Shown here one piece after another: positions 35,082 through 44,453 of a stretch of DNA of 64,000 nt (within the stretch, counting starts at the first letter, position 1; every line of letters starts with the position of its first letter). Position numbers and translations under genes: made by a program. The notes beneath the pieces are model-generated. The model was given only the letters and a program-made list of their open reading frames with translations. It did not search any database and had not been told where the DNA came from. The stretch lies in contig CAVZCK010000002.1 of assembly GCA_963773735.1 (NCBI GenBank), forward strand, positions 1-64,000. Direction: 5' to 3'. This DNA is from CAVZCK01 sp963773735. Lineage in GTDB: Bacteria > Pseudomonadota > Alphaproteobacteria > Rhizobiales > Rhodomicrobiaceae.

Positions 35082-37433
35082 TCACTTTAGCCGGTCGCTG
35101 CCCGCATAGAAGTCGTAGCGGATGCCGGCGGTGATGAACACCTCGGTATCGCGCGTGTCGACCAAGTCCTCCTGGCGCCAAGTGAAGCGCGTGCCGACTT
35201 CCAGTTCGAGATTGAGATCCTTCATCCAGAAATAGTCGAGAAGCAGCGAGGGAATAACGGAATATTCGCTGAGATCCGTGTTCTTGCCTTCGCGATAGGA
35301 CGCCGTCACCCGCGGCGTGACGCGCAGATCCTTTGTCACGGCATAGCGCGAGCTCAGATCAACGGCATAATTGTCGCACTCCTGCAGGCTCGAATAGCGG
35401 ATAGCAGCCGTCCACAGATCATCCGGCGTCAGCAGATTGTTGCCGACGAGCTGGGCTGAATAATAGAACTCAGTGCCGGTAGACGGCGTCGCATCGATGC
35501 CATAGGACTGGATGGTGCCATCGATGTGGTCGGCGGTGACATCCAGATTGGCTTGAAGTTTATCCGTAATCTGACGTGTGTAGCCGACGGACGCGGCCTT
35601 ATAGGTCGCCGTGCGGTCGATCGCCATCTGCTGGACGTCTTGCTCGGAGTAAATGTTCGCTCTCAGCATGTCATAAAGCGTCTTATATTGCTGCCCCTGA
35701 AGCGCGGTCCAGGTGCTCAGATAGGGCGATTTCCGGTAATCGGCGGAGGCCCGCAGGCTTGACTTGTCCGGCAGCGTCAGCGAGCCGTTGAAGATCACCG
35801 CATTCAGCTCTTGGAAATGCGTGTCGTAGTCGACCGTCAGGAACGCCGATTTTGTCAGATCGACATAGCGCAATTCGCCGCCGACCGCCTGGCGGTCGAT
35901 GATGTCACGGTCCCACTGTTCGATGGCAAACAGGCTCGCGTCAAAACCGCCGAGCACGGGACCGAAATCGACGCTCGCGCCGTAGAAATATTTGTCGTCC
36001 TTGTACGGCTCATCTCGGCGCAGCGCAACCGGCGAGCCGCCGACTATATTGAAGCGCATCCAGGGCGTGCTCTGCCAGCTCGCCCAGACGCCGTCGAAAC
36101 GCCCGAGCACACCGTCACTCGATTGCGTCTGCCGGCCGACGCGGACCGTCGTGCCCCAATCCTTGATGGTGGTATCGAGAAAAAGCGCGGCAACGCTGGT
36201 AATGTCGCCCCCGTCGTCGGAGAAGCCGTGCTCCTCCGTTCCGGAGAAGCGGAATTTCGACTTATATTCGCTGTTGCCCCATGCGGCGAAGAGGTCGAGG
36301 CTCGACATCAGCACATTGCTGTGCACCTGGTGGTCGTCGGCGGTGTCGTTGAGATTGAGCGGCTGCGTCGGATCGCGGACCACCTCGAAGCTGTCGTCGC
36401 GAATGTAGAATTCCGAAGCGCTGCCGGACACCGTCCAATAGCTGGTATCGCGGGGGCTTACCGCAGCGCTGTCTTGCGGCGCGCCCCGCAAGGTTTCCGA
36501 AGGCCCGGCCTGCGCCGTTTCGATCCCGGCCAGGCGCTGTCTGACGCTCTCAGCCTCCGCGGCGGTCCCGTAGCGCCGCAAATACTCCTTATAGACCTCT
36601 TTGGCCTTATCGGTCTGTTTGTTCTTCTGATAGGCGACGCCAAGCAATTCCAGGGCGTCCGGCCCATCGGACCGCTTCAGGATCTCGACCGCTCGCGCCA
36701 GATCGCCGTGCCGCATGGCAATGCGCGCCTCTTGAATGCCGCCACCGCTGTCGCCGCCAATGCTCGGCAAATCTTCCGCCTCGGTCTCCCAGCCGGGCGT
36801 CGCCGCTTCCGGTTCCCAGCCGGATGGCGCCGGCGCCGTCAGCGGGATGTCGCGGCGGGCGACCACTGTTTCGTTTTTGCTCGGACGACGACGGGCGACG
36901 ACCGCGTCACTCCCCTGGGGGCGCACGACGGCCTCCCAGGCCTGGCTGCTGAACGGGTCTTGTGGCGTGCAGGCCTTGCCGTGCTTGCCATCCGCAAGCG
37001 CGACGAGAAGGCTCTCGAAATCCTTTCCCAGCGCGACGTCGAATGCCATCGGCCGCGCGAAATGCAGCGACAGCACCCTGCCTTCCGGCGCCTGAGCCTC
37101 AAAGACGATCGACTGCAGTGCCGCCGCATTGTTCTCCGGCGGCCGCAGCGACTCGCGTGCGGTTACGCTTTCGATCGCCGCGACCTGCGGGTCGATCGGG
37201 CGGACAATGATTCGGAGCTGATCGCCATGGTCGAGAGGGAAGTGGCTGATATAGCGGATGCGGATGTTGAAATTGATCTTGAGGATCATGCAGCCATTCT
37301 TGCTGGCAAGCTGGTAATGCGACAGCACGCGGTCGGTCACAGGCTCGGAGCGCGCTATGGTTGCGCCGAGACAGGCGCAGGCCAACGTCGCCGTCAGGCT
37401 GGCTTTCGTCTTAAACCAGACGCCGCGCCCCAT
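35082..37433 (-). CDS. Outer-membrane beta-barrel protein with N-terminal domain and TPR
   Basis: The 783-residue protein has a signal peptide (MGRGVWFKTKASLTATLACA, cleavage near ARSEP). A domain of ~100 residues follows with HFPLDHGDQLRIIVRPID, resembling periplasmic AMIN-like domains. Next come a Pro/Glu-rich linker, one or two TPR repeats (~residues 225-290: RHGDLARAVEILKRSDGPDA, then ELLGVAYQKNKQTDKAKEVY) and, from about residue 330, a long stretch of alternating aromatic and polar strands typical of a porin-like barrel (LRVTPRVTASYREGKNTDLS; ends AGIRYDFYAGSDRLK). It starts 61 bases after a 29-heme cytochrome gene on the same strand, so it probably forms a conduit with it. Function is inferred. 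Confidence 0.75.
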   Translation of the reverse strand: MGRGVWFKTKASLTATLACACLGATIARSEPVTDRVLSHYQLASKNGCMILKINFNIRIRYISHFPLDHGDQLRIIVRPIDPQVAAIESVTARESLRPPENNAAALQSIVFEAQAPEGRVLSLHFARPMAFDVALGKDFESLLVALADGKHGKACTPQDPFSSQAWEAVVRPQGSDAVVARRRPSKNETVVARRDIPLTAPAPSGWEPEAATPGWETEAEDLPSIGGDSGGGIQEARIAMRHGDLARAVEILKRSDGPDALELLGVAYQKNKQTDKAKEVYKEYLRRYGTAAEAESVRQRLAGIETAQAGPSETLRGAPQDSAAVSPRDTSYWTVSGSASEFYIRDDSFEVVRDPTQPLNLNDTADDHQVHSNVLMSSLDLFAAWGNSEYKSKFRFSGTEEHGFSDDGGDITSVAALFLDTTIKDWGTTVRVGRQTQSSDGVLGRFDGVWASWQSTPWMRFNIVGGSPVALRRDEPYKDDKYFYGASVDFGPVLGGFDASLFAIEQWDRDIIDRQAVGGELRYVDLTKSAFLTVDYDTHFQELNAVIFNGSLTLPDKSSLRASADYRKSPYLSTWTALQGQQYKTLYDMLRANIYSEQDVQQMAIDRTATYKAASVGYTRQITDKLQANLDVTADHIDGTIQSYGIDATPSTGTEFYYSAQLVGNNLLTPDDLWTAAIRYSSLQECDNYAVDLSSRYAVTKDLRVTPRVTASYREGKNTDLSEYSVIPSLLLDYFWMKDLNLELEVGTRFTWRQEDLVDTRDTEVFITAGIRYDFYAGSDRLK

Positions 37434-37494
37434 CAGTTTTCCCCTCTTCTCAGCCTTTTGCCCATTGCCGCGATGATTTCAGTCCGTGCCCGTC

Positions 37495-39681
37495 TTAGCC
37501 GTCAGGCGTCCGCGTGAAGCTCTTGTGGCAACTGCCGCAGAGCTGCCCGTTCTTGCCGTTGTGCGCATCCCGGAACTTGGCCACCCCGAGATATTGACCA
37601 TTGTGGCAGGTCATGCAGTTGGAGCTTGGCAGAGAGAGCCCCAGACCGGTGTGGCCGGTCGTACCCATCGTAAAGATCGAGAACGTCGCCGTGCTCTTGT
37701 GGCAAAGGTCGCAACCGGCCGAGGAGATCGGCACGTGATTGGCCGGCATGCCCGTGGCGGTCGTGCCGTTGTGGCAAGACGCGCAGGGCTGCGTAAAGCT
37801 GGAATGGTCGACCGTCGCTCCCGTGAAGCTCACCGTGCTCTTGTGACAGTTCTCGCAAGGCGCGGACGTTACGATGTGGTTGGCGGGCTTGCCGGTGGCG
37901 TAGACGCCGTTATGGCAGGTGGCGCAGCCTGTGGTGATCCCGGAATGGTTCATCACCGTGCCCGAGAAGCTGACCGTGCTCTTATGGCAGTTCTCGCAAG
38001 CGGCCGTCGTCGGGATGTGATTGGTCGGCTTGCCCAGCGCCGTCGCGCCGTTATGGCAACTCGCGCAGCCCGACGTAATGCCCGTATGGTTGAACGTCGC
38101 GCCAGCGAAGCTGACCGTGCTCTTATGGCAATTCTCGCAAGGAGCCGTGGTCGCGACGTGATTGGCCGGCTTGCCGAGGGCGAGGGTGCCGTTATGGCAG
38201 GTGGCGCAACCCGTGGCGATACCGGTGTGGTCCATCACCGCGCCGGAGAAGCTGACTGTGCTCTTATGGCAGTTCTCGCAGGGCGCCGTCGTCGGGATGT
38301 GATTGGTCGGCTTGCCCAGCGCCGTCGCGCCGTTATGGCAACTCGCGCAGCCCGACGTAATGCCCGTATGGTTGAACGTCGCGCCGGCGAAGCTCACCGT
38401 GCTCTTATGGCAATTCTCGCAAGGTGCCGTGGTTGCGATGTGATTGGCCGGCTTGCCGAGCGCGATCGTGCCATTATGGCAGGTCGCGCAACCCGTGGTG
38501 ATGCCGGTGTGATCCATCACCGCGCCGGAGAAGCTGACCGTGCTCTTGTGGCAATTCTCGCAAGGAGCCGTCGTCGGGACGTGATTGGCCGGCTTGCCCG
38601 TGGCGCTGGTGCCGTTGTGGCACGATGCGCAGCCGGAGGTGATGCCGGTGTGATCGAAGCCAGCGCCGGTGAAGCTCACCGTGCTCTTATGGCAATTCTC
38701 GCAAGGTGCCGTGGTCGCGACGTGATTGGCCGGCTTGCCTAGCGCGATCGTGCCGTTATGGCAGGTTGCGCAACCCGTGGTGATGCCGGTGTGATCCATC
38801 ACCGCGCCGGAGAAGCTGACCGTGCTCTTATGGCAATTCTCGCAGGGCGCCGTCGTCGGGACGTGATTGGCGGGCTTGCCCGTGGCGCTTGTGCCGTTAT
38901 GGCACGATGCGCAGCCCGAGGTGATGCCGGTGTGATCGAAGCCCGCGCCGGTGAAGCTCACCGTGCTCTTATGGCAGTTCTCGCAAGGAGCCGTCGTCGG
39001 GACGTGATTGGCCGGCTTGCCTGTCGCCGTCGCGCCGTTATGACAAGTGGCGCAAGCTGAGGTGATGCCTGAATGGCTGAAGGTGGCCGTGGCAAAGCTC
39101 ACCGTACTGGTGTGGCAGGTCTCGCAAGCCGCGGTCGTCGGAATATGCGTCGTCGGCTTGCCCGATGCCGTCCTCCCATCGTGGCAACTCGCGCAGGCAG
39201 ACGTGACGCCCGCGTGATCGAACGCCGAAACGAAAAAGCTGACCGTGCTCCTATGGCAGGTCTCGCATTGATCGGATGAGGGGATGTGGTTCGCGGGCTT
39301 GCCCGTAGCCATCTTGCCATTATGGCATCCCACGCATGCGCCAATGGCGAGACTATGGTCGAAGCGGACCTTGCTCCAAGTCAACGAGTCGTGACAGCCT
39401 TCGCAGTAACTGCTTGACCGGACATGGTTTTGCGATTTTCCGGGAGCGATATTGCCGTCGTGGCACGAGACGCAGGCTCTCGGCGTGCCGCGGAACCTGC
39501 CATTCATATGGCAGGACTCGCAGTCCACCGCGAAATGTTTGCCGGTTAAGGGAAAGCCTGTTTGAGCGTGATCGAATTTGCTCTGGACGGTGACCTGGGC
39601 CGAGGCACCGACGGCGTAGCATGCAACTGCCGCCAGCAGCACAGCAGCCAGCACGACACCTTGTCGGAGCACGCGCATCAT
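37495..39681 (-). CDS. Secreted tandem-repeat 29-heme c-type cytochrome
   Basis: The 728-residue protein carries 29 CxxCH heme-binding motifs, counted one by one. A signal peptide (MMRVLRQGVVLAAVLLAAVA, then CYAVGASAQ) is followed by motifs 1-4 (CESCH, CVSCH, CEGCH, CVGCH) and two divergent diheme modules (motifs 5-8). Then come nine near-identical 47-residue diheme modules (motifs 9-26: CENCHKSTVSF ... CASCHNG or CATCHNG ... GKPANH) and finally three more motifs (CDLCH, CMTCH, CGSCH). Extra histidines at DHTGI, NHVP and NHIP can serve as distal ligands. A protein this heme-dense is built as an electron wire, exported and probably at or beyond the outer membrane. The ATG at 39681 gives a clean signal peptide; an upstream frame to 39957 is unsupported. 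Confidence 0.9.
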   Translation of the reverse strand: MMRVLRQGVVLAAVLLAAVACYAVGASAQVTVQSKFDHAQTGFPLTGKHFAVDCESCHMNGRFRGTPRACVSCHDGNIAPGKSQNHVRSSSYCEGCHDSLTWSKVRFDHSLAIGACVGCHNGKMATGKPANHIPSSDQCETCHRSTVSFFVSAFDHAGVTSACASCHDGRTASGKPTTHIPTTAACETCHTSTVSFATATFSHSGITSACATCHNGATATGKPANHVPTTAPCENCHKSTVSFTGAGFDHTGITSGCASCHNGTSATGKPANHVPTTAPCENCHKSTVSFSGAVMDHTGITTGCATCHNGTIALGKPANHVATTAPCENCHKSTVSFTGAGFDHTGITSGCASCHNGTSATGKPANHVPTTAPCENCHKSTVSFSGAVMDHTGITTGCATCHNGTIALGKPANHIATTAPCENCHKSTVSFAGATFNHTGITSGCASCHNGATALGKPTNHIPTTAPCENCHKSTVSFSGAVMDHTGIATGCATCHNGTLALGKPANHVATTAPCENCHKSTVSFAGATFNHTGITSGCASCHNGATALGKPTNHIPTTAACENCHKSTVSFSGTVMNHSGITTGCATCHNGVYATGKPANHIVTSAPCENCHKSTVSFTGATVDHSSFTQPCASCHNGTTATGMPANHVPISSAGCDLCHKSTATFSIFTMGTTGHTGLGLSLPSSNCMTCHNGQYLGVAKFRDAHNGKNGQLCGSCHKSFTRTPDG
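37717..38985 (-). repeat. Nine tandem 141-base diheme modules in the cytochrome gene
   Basis: The modules are 47 codons each. They alternate between two types (CASCH-containing and CATCH-containing), so the unit of higher-order similarity is 282 bases (four hemes). The phrase CTCTTATGGCAATTCTCGCA recurs 282 bases apart at about 38120, 38402 and 38685. This points to recent duplication by unequal exchange. Confidence 0.9.
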
Positions 39682-40031
39682 CGACCCCCCCATCCCGACA
39701 ACCTCGGCAGTCACTACCTCCGTCGCACCGGAGGCTTGGCCGCGTCTCCGCCGGAAAATCGCAAAGCGATCGGCAAAGCCTGTCGCTTCTCGCCGTTTCC
39801 CTCGCATCTCGCCCTTAAGGCCTCGCAGCCGCAAGCGGCGGGTCTGCCGGTTCTCCGGTGACGCTCTCCCCCCGGAGATGCCGCTCACCCTGCCGGCTAT
39901 CGCCGCTAGCCTCCGTACGACAACGGTAGAGGGCCGAACTTTATTCCGCGCATCCATGCGCTTGCGGAATAGCCAGACGCGGGCGGCTTTGCTATTGTGC
40001 GTCCAAAGATCAAAGCTATGAGCGTCAAGCC
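39682..40031. promoter_or_regulatory. Divergent promoter region, cytochrome and protease
   Basis: This 350-base gap separates the divergently transcribed cytochrome and protease genes and has no supported gene. A poly-G tract (ATGGGGGGG) lies next to the cytochrome start. I found no FNR-type box or AT-rich palindrome here, unlike the sulfur promoters to the right. Confidence 0.5.
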
Positions 40032-41868
40032 GTGCTTCGTCGCCGTCTTCATCGTGGGAAAACGCACAAGCCGAATGCGCCTATCCGGCTCGCATGGCGG
40101 CTTTGCCTGATGCTCGCGCTGTTTTGTGCCGGCGGCCTTATTCTGCCGCGTGTTTTCGATGCCGCTTGCCAGTCCGCATCGTCGACCACGACATTCATTG
40201 CAGCGGCAGAAGCCAGAACGCGAAGATCCACAAGTACGTCTACGTCCTCTACCTCGACATCTTCTACGTCTACGTCCTCCAAGAGCGAGAGTGACGATTC
40301 TTCCGAACGTACCTCGACAACCACAACAACGCCGACCACGCAATCGACCGAAACCGAGAGCCAAGACGATAGCAGCGGCAGCAGCAGTCTGGGAGGCAGT
40401 TCGGGGCATGAGGACAGCGGAAGCGGATCAGGTGGATCAGATGATTCAAGCCATGCCAGCACCAGAGGTAGCACCGGTCTCAACCTGCACGGCGACGACG
40501 ACAATGAAGATCCGCCCCGCACGCTCGTCGAGATGATCAAGCGCATGACGCAGCCGAGCAAACCCAAATCGGTGCCAGCGCATTCGGTCCAGGCCCTGGG
40601 GCAAAACAACACCCCGCGCGCTCGGAACGAGATTCTCGCTGTCAATCTAAGCCCAGCGGGCGCGGCGCACGCACGCAAACTCGGCTTTGGAATTCAGGGC
40701 TCCGCGCATATGGGGCATTTGGGCGGCAGCGTCACGCGTCTCGTCCCACCGCCCGGGATGGATGCGAACCAAGCTCGCGATCTGATGCAAAAGGGACAGC
40801 CCGGCGGCGAATTTGCCCTAAACCAGCGTTACACGTTCTACCAACCGGCCAGGGAAGGATATGGCGGGAGAGATGGCCCGGACCGAGCCAGCCCGTCACG
40901 GCAGCGGCATCGCCTGTGACGGTGACAGGTGTTTCGGGCGCCAAGCCATCCGCTGGCATAACGACATCCAGCCTTGCGCCACGGGTCTGCGGATCGGCGT
41001 CATCGATACGCAGGTCGACAACCAGCACCCGGCGTTCTCGAGAGCAAAAATCCATCTCGGCGGCTTCCTGCCGGACGGCGCAAAGATGGCCCCAGCCTGG
41101 CACGGTACAGGCGTGTTATCGGTGCTCGCCGGCGATCCGGACAGCGGCACGCCCGGCCTTGTCCCGCAAGCCAGTTTCTATGTCGCGAACGTGTTCTTCC
41201 AGAATGAGAAGGGCGAAGTCGAGACCGATACCGTCAGCGTGCTCAGTGCTCTCGAATGGATGAGCGCCTTCGACGTCAAGATTGTCAATATGAGCTTTTC
41301 CGGACCGCGCGACGAGCTGGTCGAGAAGACCATCGAGCGTATGAGCGAACAAGGCGTGCTGTTCGTAGCGGCGGTCGGCAATGACGGACCAACGGCGGCA
41401 CCGAGCTATCCGGCATCCTATCGCCCCGTGGTTGCTGTGACCGCCGTCGGCAAGGGCCTGCACAACTACCCTTATGCCAATCGCGGCGACCGAATCGATG
41501 CCGCTGCACCAGGCGTCGACATCTGGTCCGCGGTGCCGAATGGGCTTGAGGGCTATCACACGGGCACGTCTTTCGCGGCACCTTATGTGACGGGGATCCT
41601 GGCAACGATTTATAAAGACGCGGCGGAAACGCAGAGGAAGGACCAGCTCTTGGACCGGCTCGCGGTGATGGACCTCGGCCCGCCCGGCCGCGATCCGATC
41701 TACGGCCGCGGCCTTATGCTTGCACCGGCCTCCTGTGAAGTTGCGAGCCGTCCTGTCGCCCGAGGTGTCCCAAAAGAAGAGAACGTGCAGACCTCGGCCT
41801 CGGCGCAACCGCCAAGCGCCGGAAATGGAAGGGTCACGCCGTCCGGCGATCCGCTCGGATTCCGCTGA
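40032..41868 (+). CDS. Subtilisin-like serine protease with Ser/Thr-rich linker (apparent frameshift)
   Basis: The first frame (40032-40919) has an N-terminal hydrophobic segment (AWRLCLMLALFCAGGLIL). It is followed by a Ser/Thr/Asp-rich linker (~residues 65-150) and a domain with VTRLVPPPGMDANQARDLMQ. The second frame (40861-41868) carries the S8 catalytic triad: Asp in IGVIDTQVD, His in WHGTGVLS, Ser in GTSFAAPYVTG, plus the oxyanion-hole Asn in VGNDG. The frames are related by one base between about 40861 and 40910; the prodomain-like first half and the CDGDRCFG start of the second fit a single protease of ~610 residues. It diverges from the heme-protein operon and may process its proteins. 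Two overlapping genes are a less likely alternative. Confidence 0.75.
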
Positions 41869-41929
41869 AGCCTTTCGTGGCTGATGTGATGATAAGGAGC
41901 TCGCCCCCTGCCTCGATATGCGGTCCCGA

Positions 41930-42107
41930 TGTCCTGTGAGGTGAGGCGCTTCGCGATCATGTCGATTTCGATGATGCCGCCGCGTGCCAGATGGGTGACG
42001 CCGACGGTTGTGCGTCCCTGCCGGTCTCCGGCAAATCCGATTCTGCATGGTGCGCTTTCTCCGAGCATCAAGCGGACCTGGTTTCGCTTCTGATGCAGGC
42101 GCGGCAC
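41930..42107 (-). pseudogene. RidA (YjgF)-like C-terminal remnant
   Basis: Read on the minus strand, the stretch contains RTTVGVTHLARGGIIEIDMI, the usual end of RidA-family proteins, preceded by GFAGDRQG, but the body of the protein is missing. It lies just downstream of the sarcosine-oxidase-like gene. RidA proteins remove reactive imine products of such flavoenzymes, which makes a former functional pair plausible. The rest of the frame (SQDIGTAYRGRGRAP onward) is not RidA-like. Confidence 0.45.
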
Positions 42108-42118
42108 GGGCCGGCAGG

Positions 42119-43261
42119 CTAACCCTGCGAAGACTCCGCGAGCCGGCTGAAGCTGAACAGCGAGAGGTCGTGGCGGGTCGTGCCGTTCACGGCGAGGTCG
42201 GCGAGGATTTCGCCGATCACGCTGGCGAATTTGAAGCCGTGCCCGGAACAGGGCGAGGCGACGATGATTTCCGGATGCTCGGGCAGCGTGTCGATGACGA
42301 AATGCTCGTCCTGTGTGTTGGTGAATAAACAGACCGCCAGCCGCAATGTCGGACCATCGGCGGCAGGGAAGAAGCGCCGGATCGCTTCGCGCAGCCCCGC
42401 CTCATCTGCGGCGGTCGGCTCGCGGGAGAGCGTGTCAGCATGGCCGGTTTCGCCGAGATGATGGTAGCGGCCGATCTTGAAGCCGGGAATGCCCCAGCTC
42501 GGGAACTGATAGAGGTGGCCAAGGTCGGTGTCTATGTTCGAGACGGGAAAGACCGCCGGGGTGAACAGCTCCGGCCGCTTCGGCTGGAACCAGCCCAGCA
42601 CCTGACGTTCGGCGACGGCCTTGCCGCTGAGAGCCGGAACAAGGTCCGAAATCCAGGCCCCGGCCGAAACAACAACCCGCCCGGCCTCATATTTCGCACG
42701 TTCGGTCGCCACGACGACACAGCCATTCGCCGGTTCGATGGCCAGCACCTTTTCCCGCCCGTGGACCTCCGCGCCGGCCGAAATCGCAAGCGCCGCATGA
42801 ACCAGGATCGCTCGTTCCGAGGCGACGAAGCCCCCATCCGGCTGATAAACGGCCGCGTAATCCTTCGGTAGCGCGTAGCCAGGAAAGCGCTGTGCGATCT
42901 CGGCGGCCGTCAGCACGTCGTGCGGGAGTCCATGCTCCCGGCAAGCTGCCAGCGACCCCTCGAAGATTCGCCCATCGGCGGGTCCAGCGTCGAGGCTCCC
43001 TGTGATGAATAGAAGCTGCTCGCCGCCAAGCTGCTCGGTCTCGCGCCACAATTCATAAGCGCGGCGCAAGAGCGGCACATAGCCCGGATGTTCGAAATAG
43101 GCGAGGCGGATGATCCTGTTGAAGCCGTGCGACGAGCCCATTGCGTGGCCGAGATCGAAGCGCTCGAGCCCCAGCACCTTTTGTCCGCGACGCGCCAATT
43201 GCCAAAGCGCGGCTGAGCCCATGGCGCCGATGCCGATCACGATCGTGTCGAAACGCTGCAT
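42119..43261 (-). CDS. FAD-dependent monomeric sarcosine oxidase/N-methyltryptophan oxidase-like protein
   Basis: The 380-residue protein begins with a dinucleotide-binding motif (DTIVIGIGAMGSAALWQLAR, GxGxxG). It has the family segment MGSSHGFNRIIRLAYFEHPG with the active-site Arg-rich patch. Near the C-terminus ASPCSGHGFKFAS contains the Cys that in MSOX-type enzymes binds FAD covalently. It would oxidise an N-methyl or secondary amine to an imine with O2. The substrate is undetermined. A RidA-like remnant follows it. Confidence 0.9.
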   Translation of the reverse strand: MQRFDTIVIGIGAMGSAALWQLARRGQKVLGLERFDLGHAMGSSHGFNRIIRLAYFEHPGYVPLLRRAYELWRETEQLGGEQLLFITGSLDAGPADGRIFEGSLAACREHGLPHDVLTAAEIAQRFPGYALPKDYAAVYQPDGGFVASERAILVHAALAISAGAEVHGREKVLAIEPANGCVVVATERAKYEAGRVVVSAGAWISDLVPALSGKAVAERQVLGWFQPKRPELFTPAVFPVSNIDTDLGHLYQFPSWGIPGFKIGRYHHLGETGHADTLSREPTAADEAGLREAIRRFFPAADGPTLRLAVCLFTNTQDEHFVIDTLPEHPEIIVASPCSGHGFKFASVIGEILADLAVNGTTRHDLSLFSFSRLAESSQG

Positions 43262-43361
43262 GGACGACTCGTGTTTTGGTCATGGCGGAGACGCGCGACT
43301 ATAGCACCGCCGGGCGCGGATGGCAGCGACCGCAATACCGCCGGTTCAGGCCGCCTCTCGT

Positions 43362-44414
43362 TCAGCCGCTGCCTCTCAGGAGATAATATAGCCCGAGGCG
43401 CGCGCCGATGACCATGGAGCCGACCGCGAGCGGCCAGCTCAGCGCAAGCACCGAGCCGGCCGTGATCCCCTGGCCGATGGTGCAGCCGCCGGCGAGGACG
43501 CCGCCGAGGCCCATAATCGCGCCGCCGAGCATGTGGCGCTTCATCTCGTGCTGATCATCGAACGCTTCCCAGCGGAATTCATCGTTCAGCACCGACGCCA
43601 AGAGTGCGCCGGAAACGACACCCACGACAGAAGCGATGCCGAAGGTCCAGATCGTGCTCGGCGGAAAGGCGATCGCCCGAAGCGTGTCGGCGACGGGGGC
43701 AACGAAAGTCAGCCCCTCAGGGTCCACCACCAGCGCCATATCGTCGGCGAGGGCGCCGGTCACCAGCCAGGCGGCGGCCACGCCGATGCCCAGCATGAGG
43801 CCAGAGGCCAGCAGCCGCGGCGTGCGGAAGATGTCGCTTTTCGATAGCGCCCAGATGAGCAGCAAAGCTCCGCTGGCCACGGCGACCGCCGGGCGCGCAT
43901 CGAAGCCCACGAGCCAGCTTACCAACGCCGCAAGATCCGCCTGGACGCCGCCCGGCATCGCGATGCTCTGGCTTTCGATGTAACCGAGCCGGAAGGATGC
44001 AAGCCCGCCGCGAAGCCCGGCGAGTGCCGCCACCGCGTATACAAGGATTGTGACGAAGCTGCGCAGATCGCCGCTCCCGAGCCGGACGAGCGAGCCGAAA
44101 GCGCAGGTGCCGACCAGTGCCATCCCGAAGCCGAACATGACACCGCCGAGGGAGATGCTGAGCCACGGGAGGCGGAGCGGCAGATAGCGGATCGTCTCAG
44201 GCCCAAGCGCTCCGCTGACAATCATGATCTGGGTGAGGAGAATGGCGATGGCCAGCGCGACTGCAAGGACCTTCAGCCGCCGGAAGTTGGCTGCCATGAA
44301 TGCATCTTCGAGAGCGCCGAAGATGCAGAGCCTGGCGCGCCTCGCGGCATATCCGATTGCGCAGCCAATGGCGCCGCCGCACAAGGGAATGGCCCAAGCC
44401 GGTAACGGCTCCAT
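43362..44414 (-). CDS. YeeE/YedE family transporter (TsuA-like, thiosulfate)
   Basis: The 350-residue integral membrane protein has at least eight hydrophobic segments. It has the three conserved cysteines of the family: CIFGALEDAF (C30), GTCAFGSL (C104) and GGCTIGQG (C311). Members such as TsuA import thiosulfate by handing it between these cysteines. Placed downstream of soxS and soxR in the same direction (39-base gap after soxR), it probably brings in or moves a sulfur species for the Sox pathway. Substrate is inferred from context. Confidence 0.85.
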   Translation of the reverse strand: MEPLPAWAIPLCGGAIGCAIGYAARRARLCIFGALEDAFMAANFRRLKVLAVALAIAILLTQIMIVSGALGPETIRYLPLRLPWLSISLGGVMFGFGMALVGTCAFGSLVRLGSGDLRSFVTILVYAVAALAGLRGGLASFRLGYIESQSIAMPGGVQADLAALVSWLVGFDARPAVAVASGALLLIWALSKSDIFRTPRLLASGLMLGIGVAAAWLVTGALADDMALVVDPEGLTFVAPVADTLRAIAFPPSTIWTFGIASVVGVVSGALLASVLNDEFRWEAFDDQHEMKRHMLGGAIMGLGGVLAGGCTIGQGITAGSVLALSWPLAVGSMVIGARLGLYYLLRGSG

Positions 44415-44453
44415 CCGGACGTATCCTCGTTCCTTGCGCCTTTCCCGGCGCTT

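Noticed and set aside
37717..38985. Regular tandem repeats resembling a CRISPR array
   Set aside because: The period is 141 bases in one continuous coding frame with CxxCH motifs, with no spacers and no cas genes nearby.
37486..39060. Long plus-strand open frame of repeated Arg/Ala-rich blocks opposite the cytochrome gene
   Set aside because: It is the antisense of the 141-base diheme repeats; its periodicity follows the heme modules and it has no start signal or known domain.
40861..40919. Two separate overlapping genes instead of one protease
   Set aside because: The first frame carries the N-terminal domain expected before the catalytic domain, and a one-base shift joins them. The possibility is kept only as an alternative.
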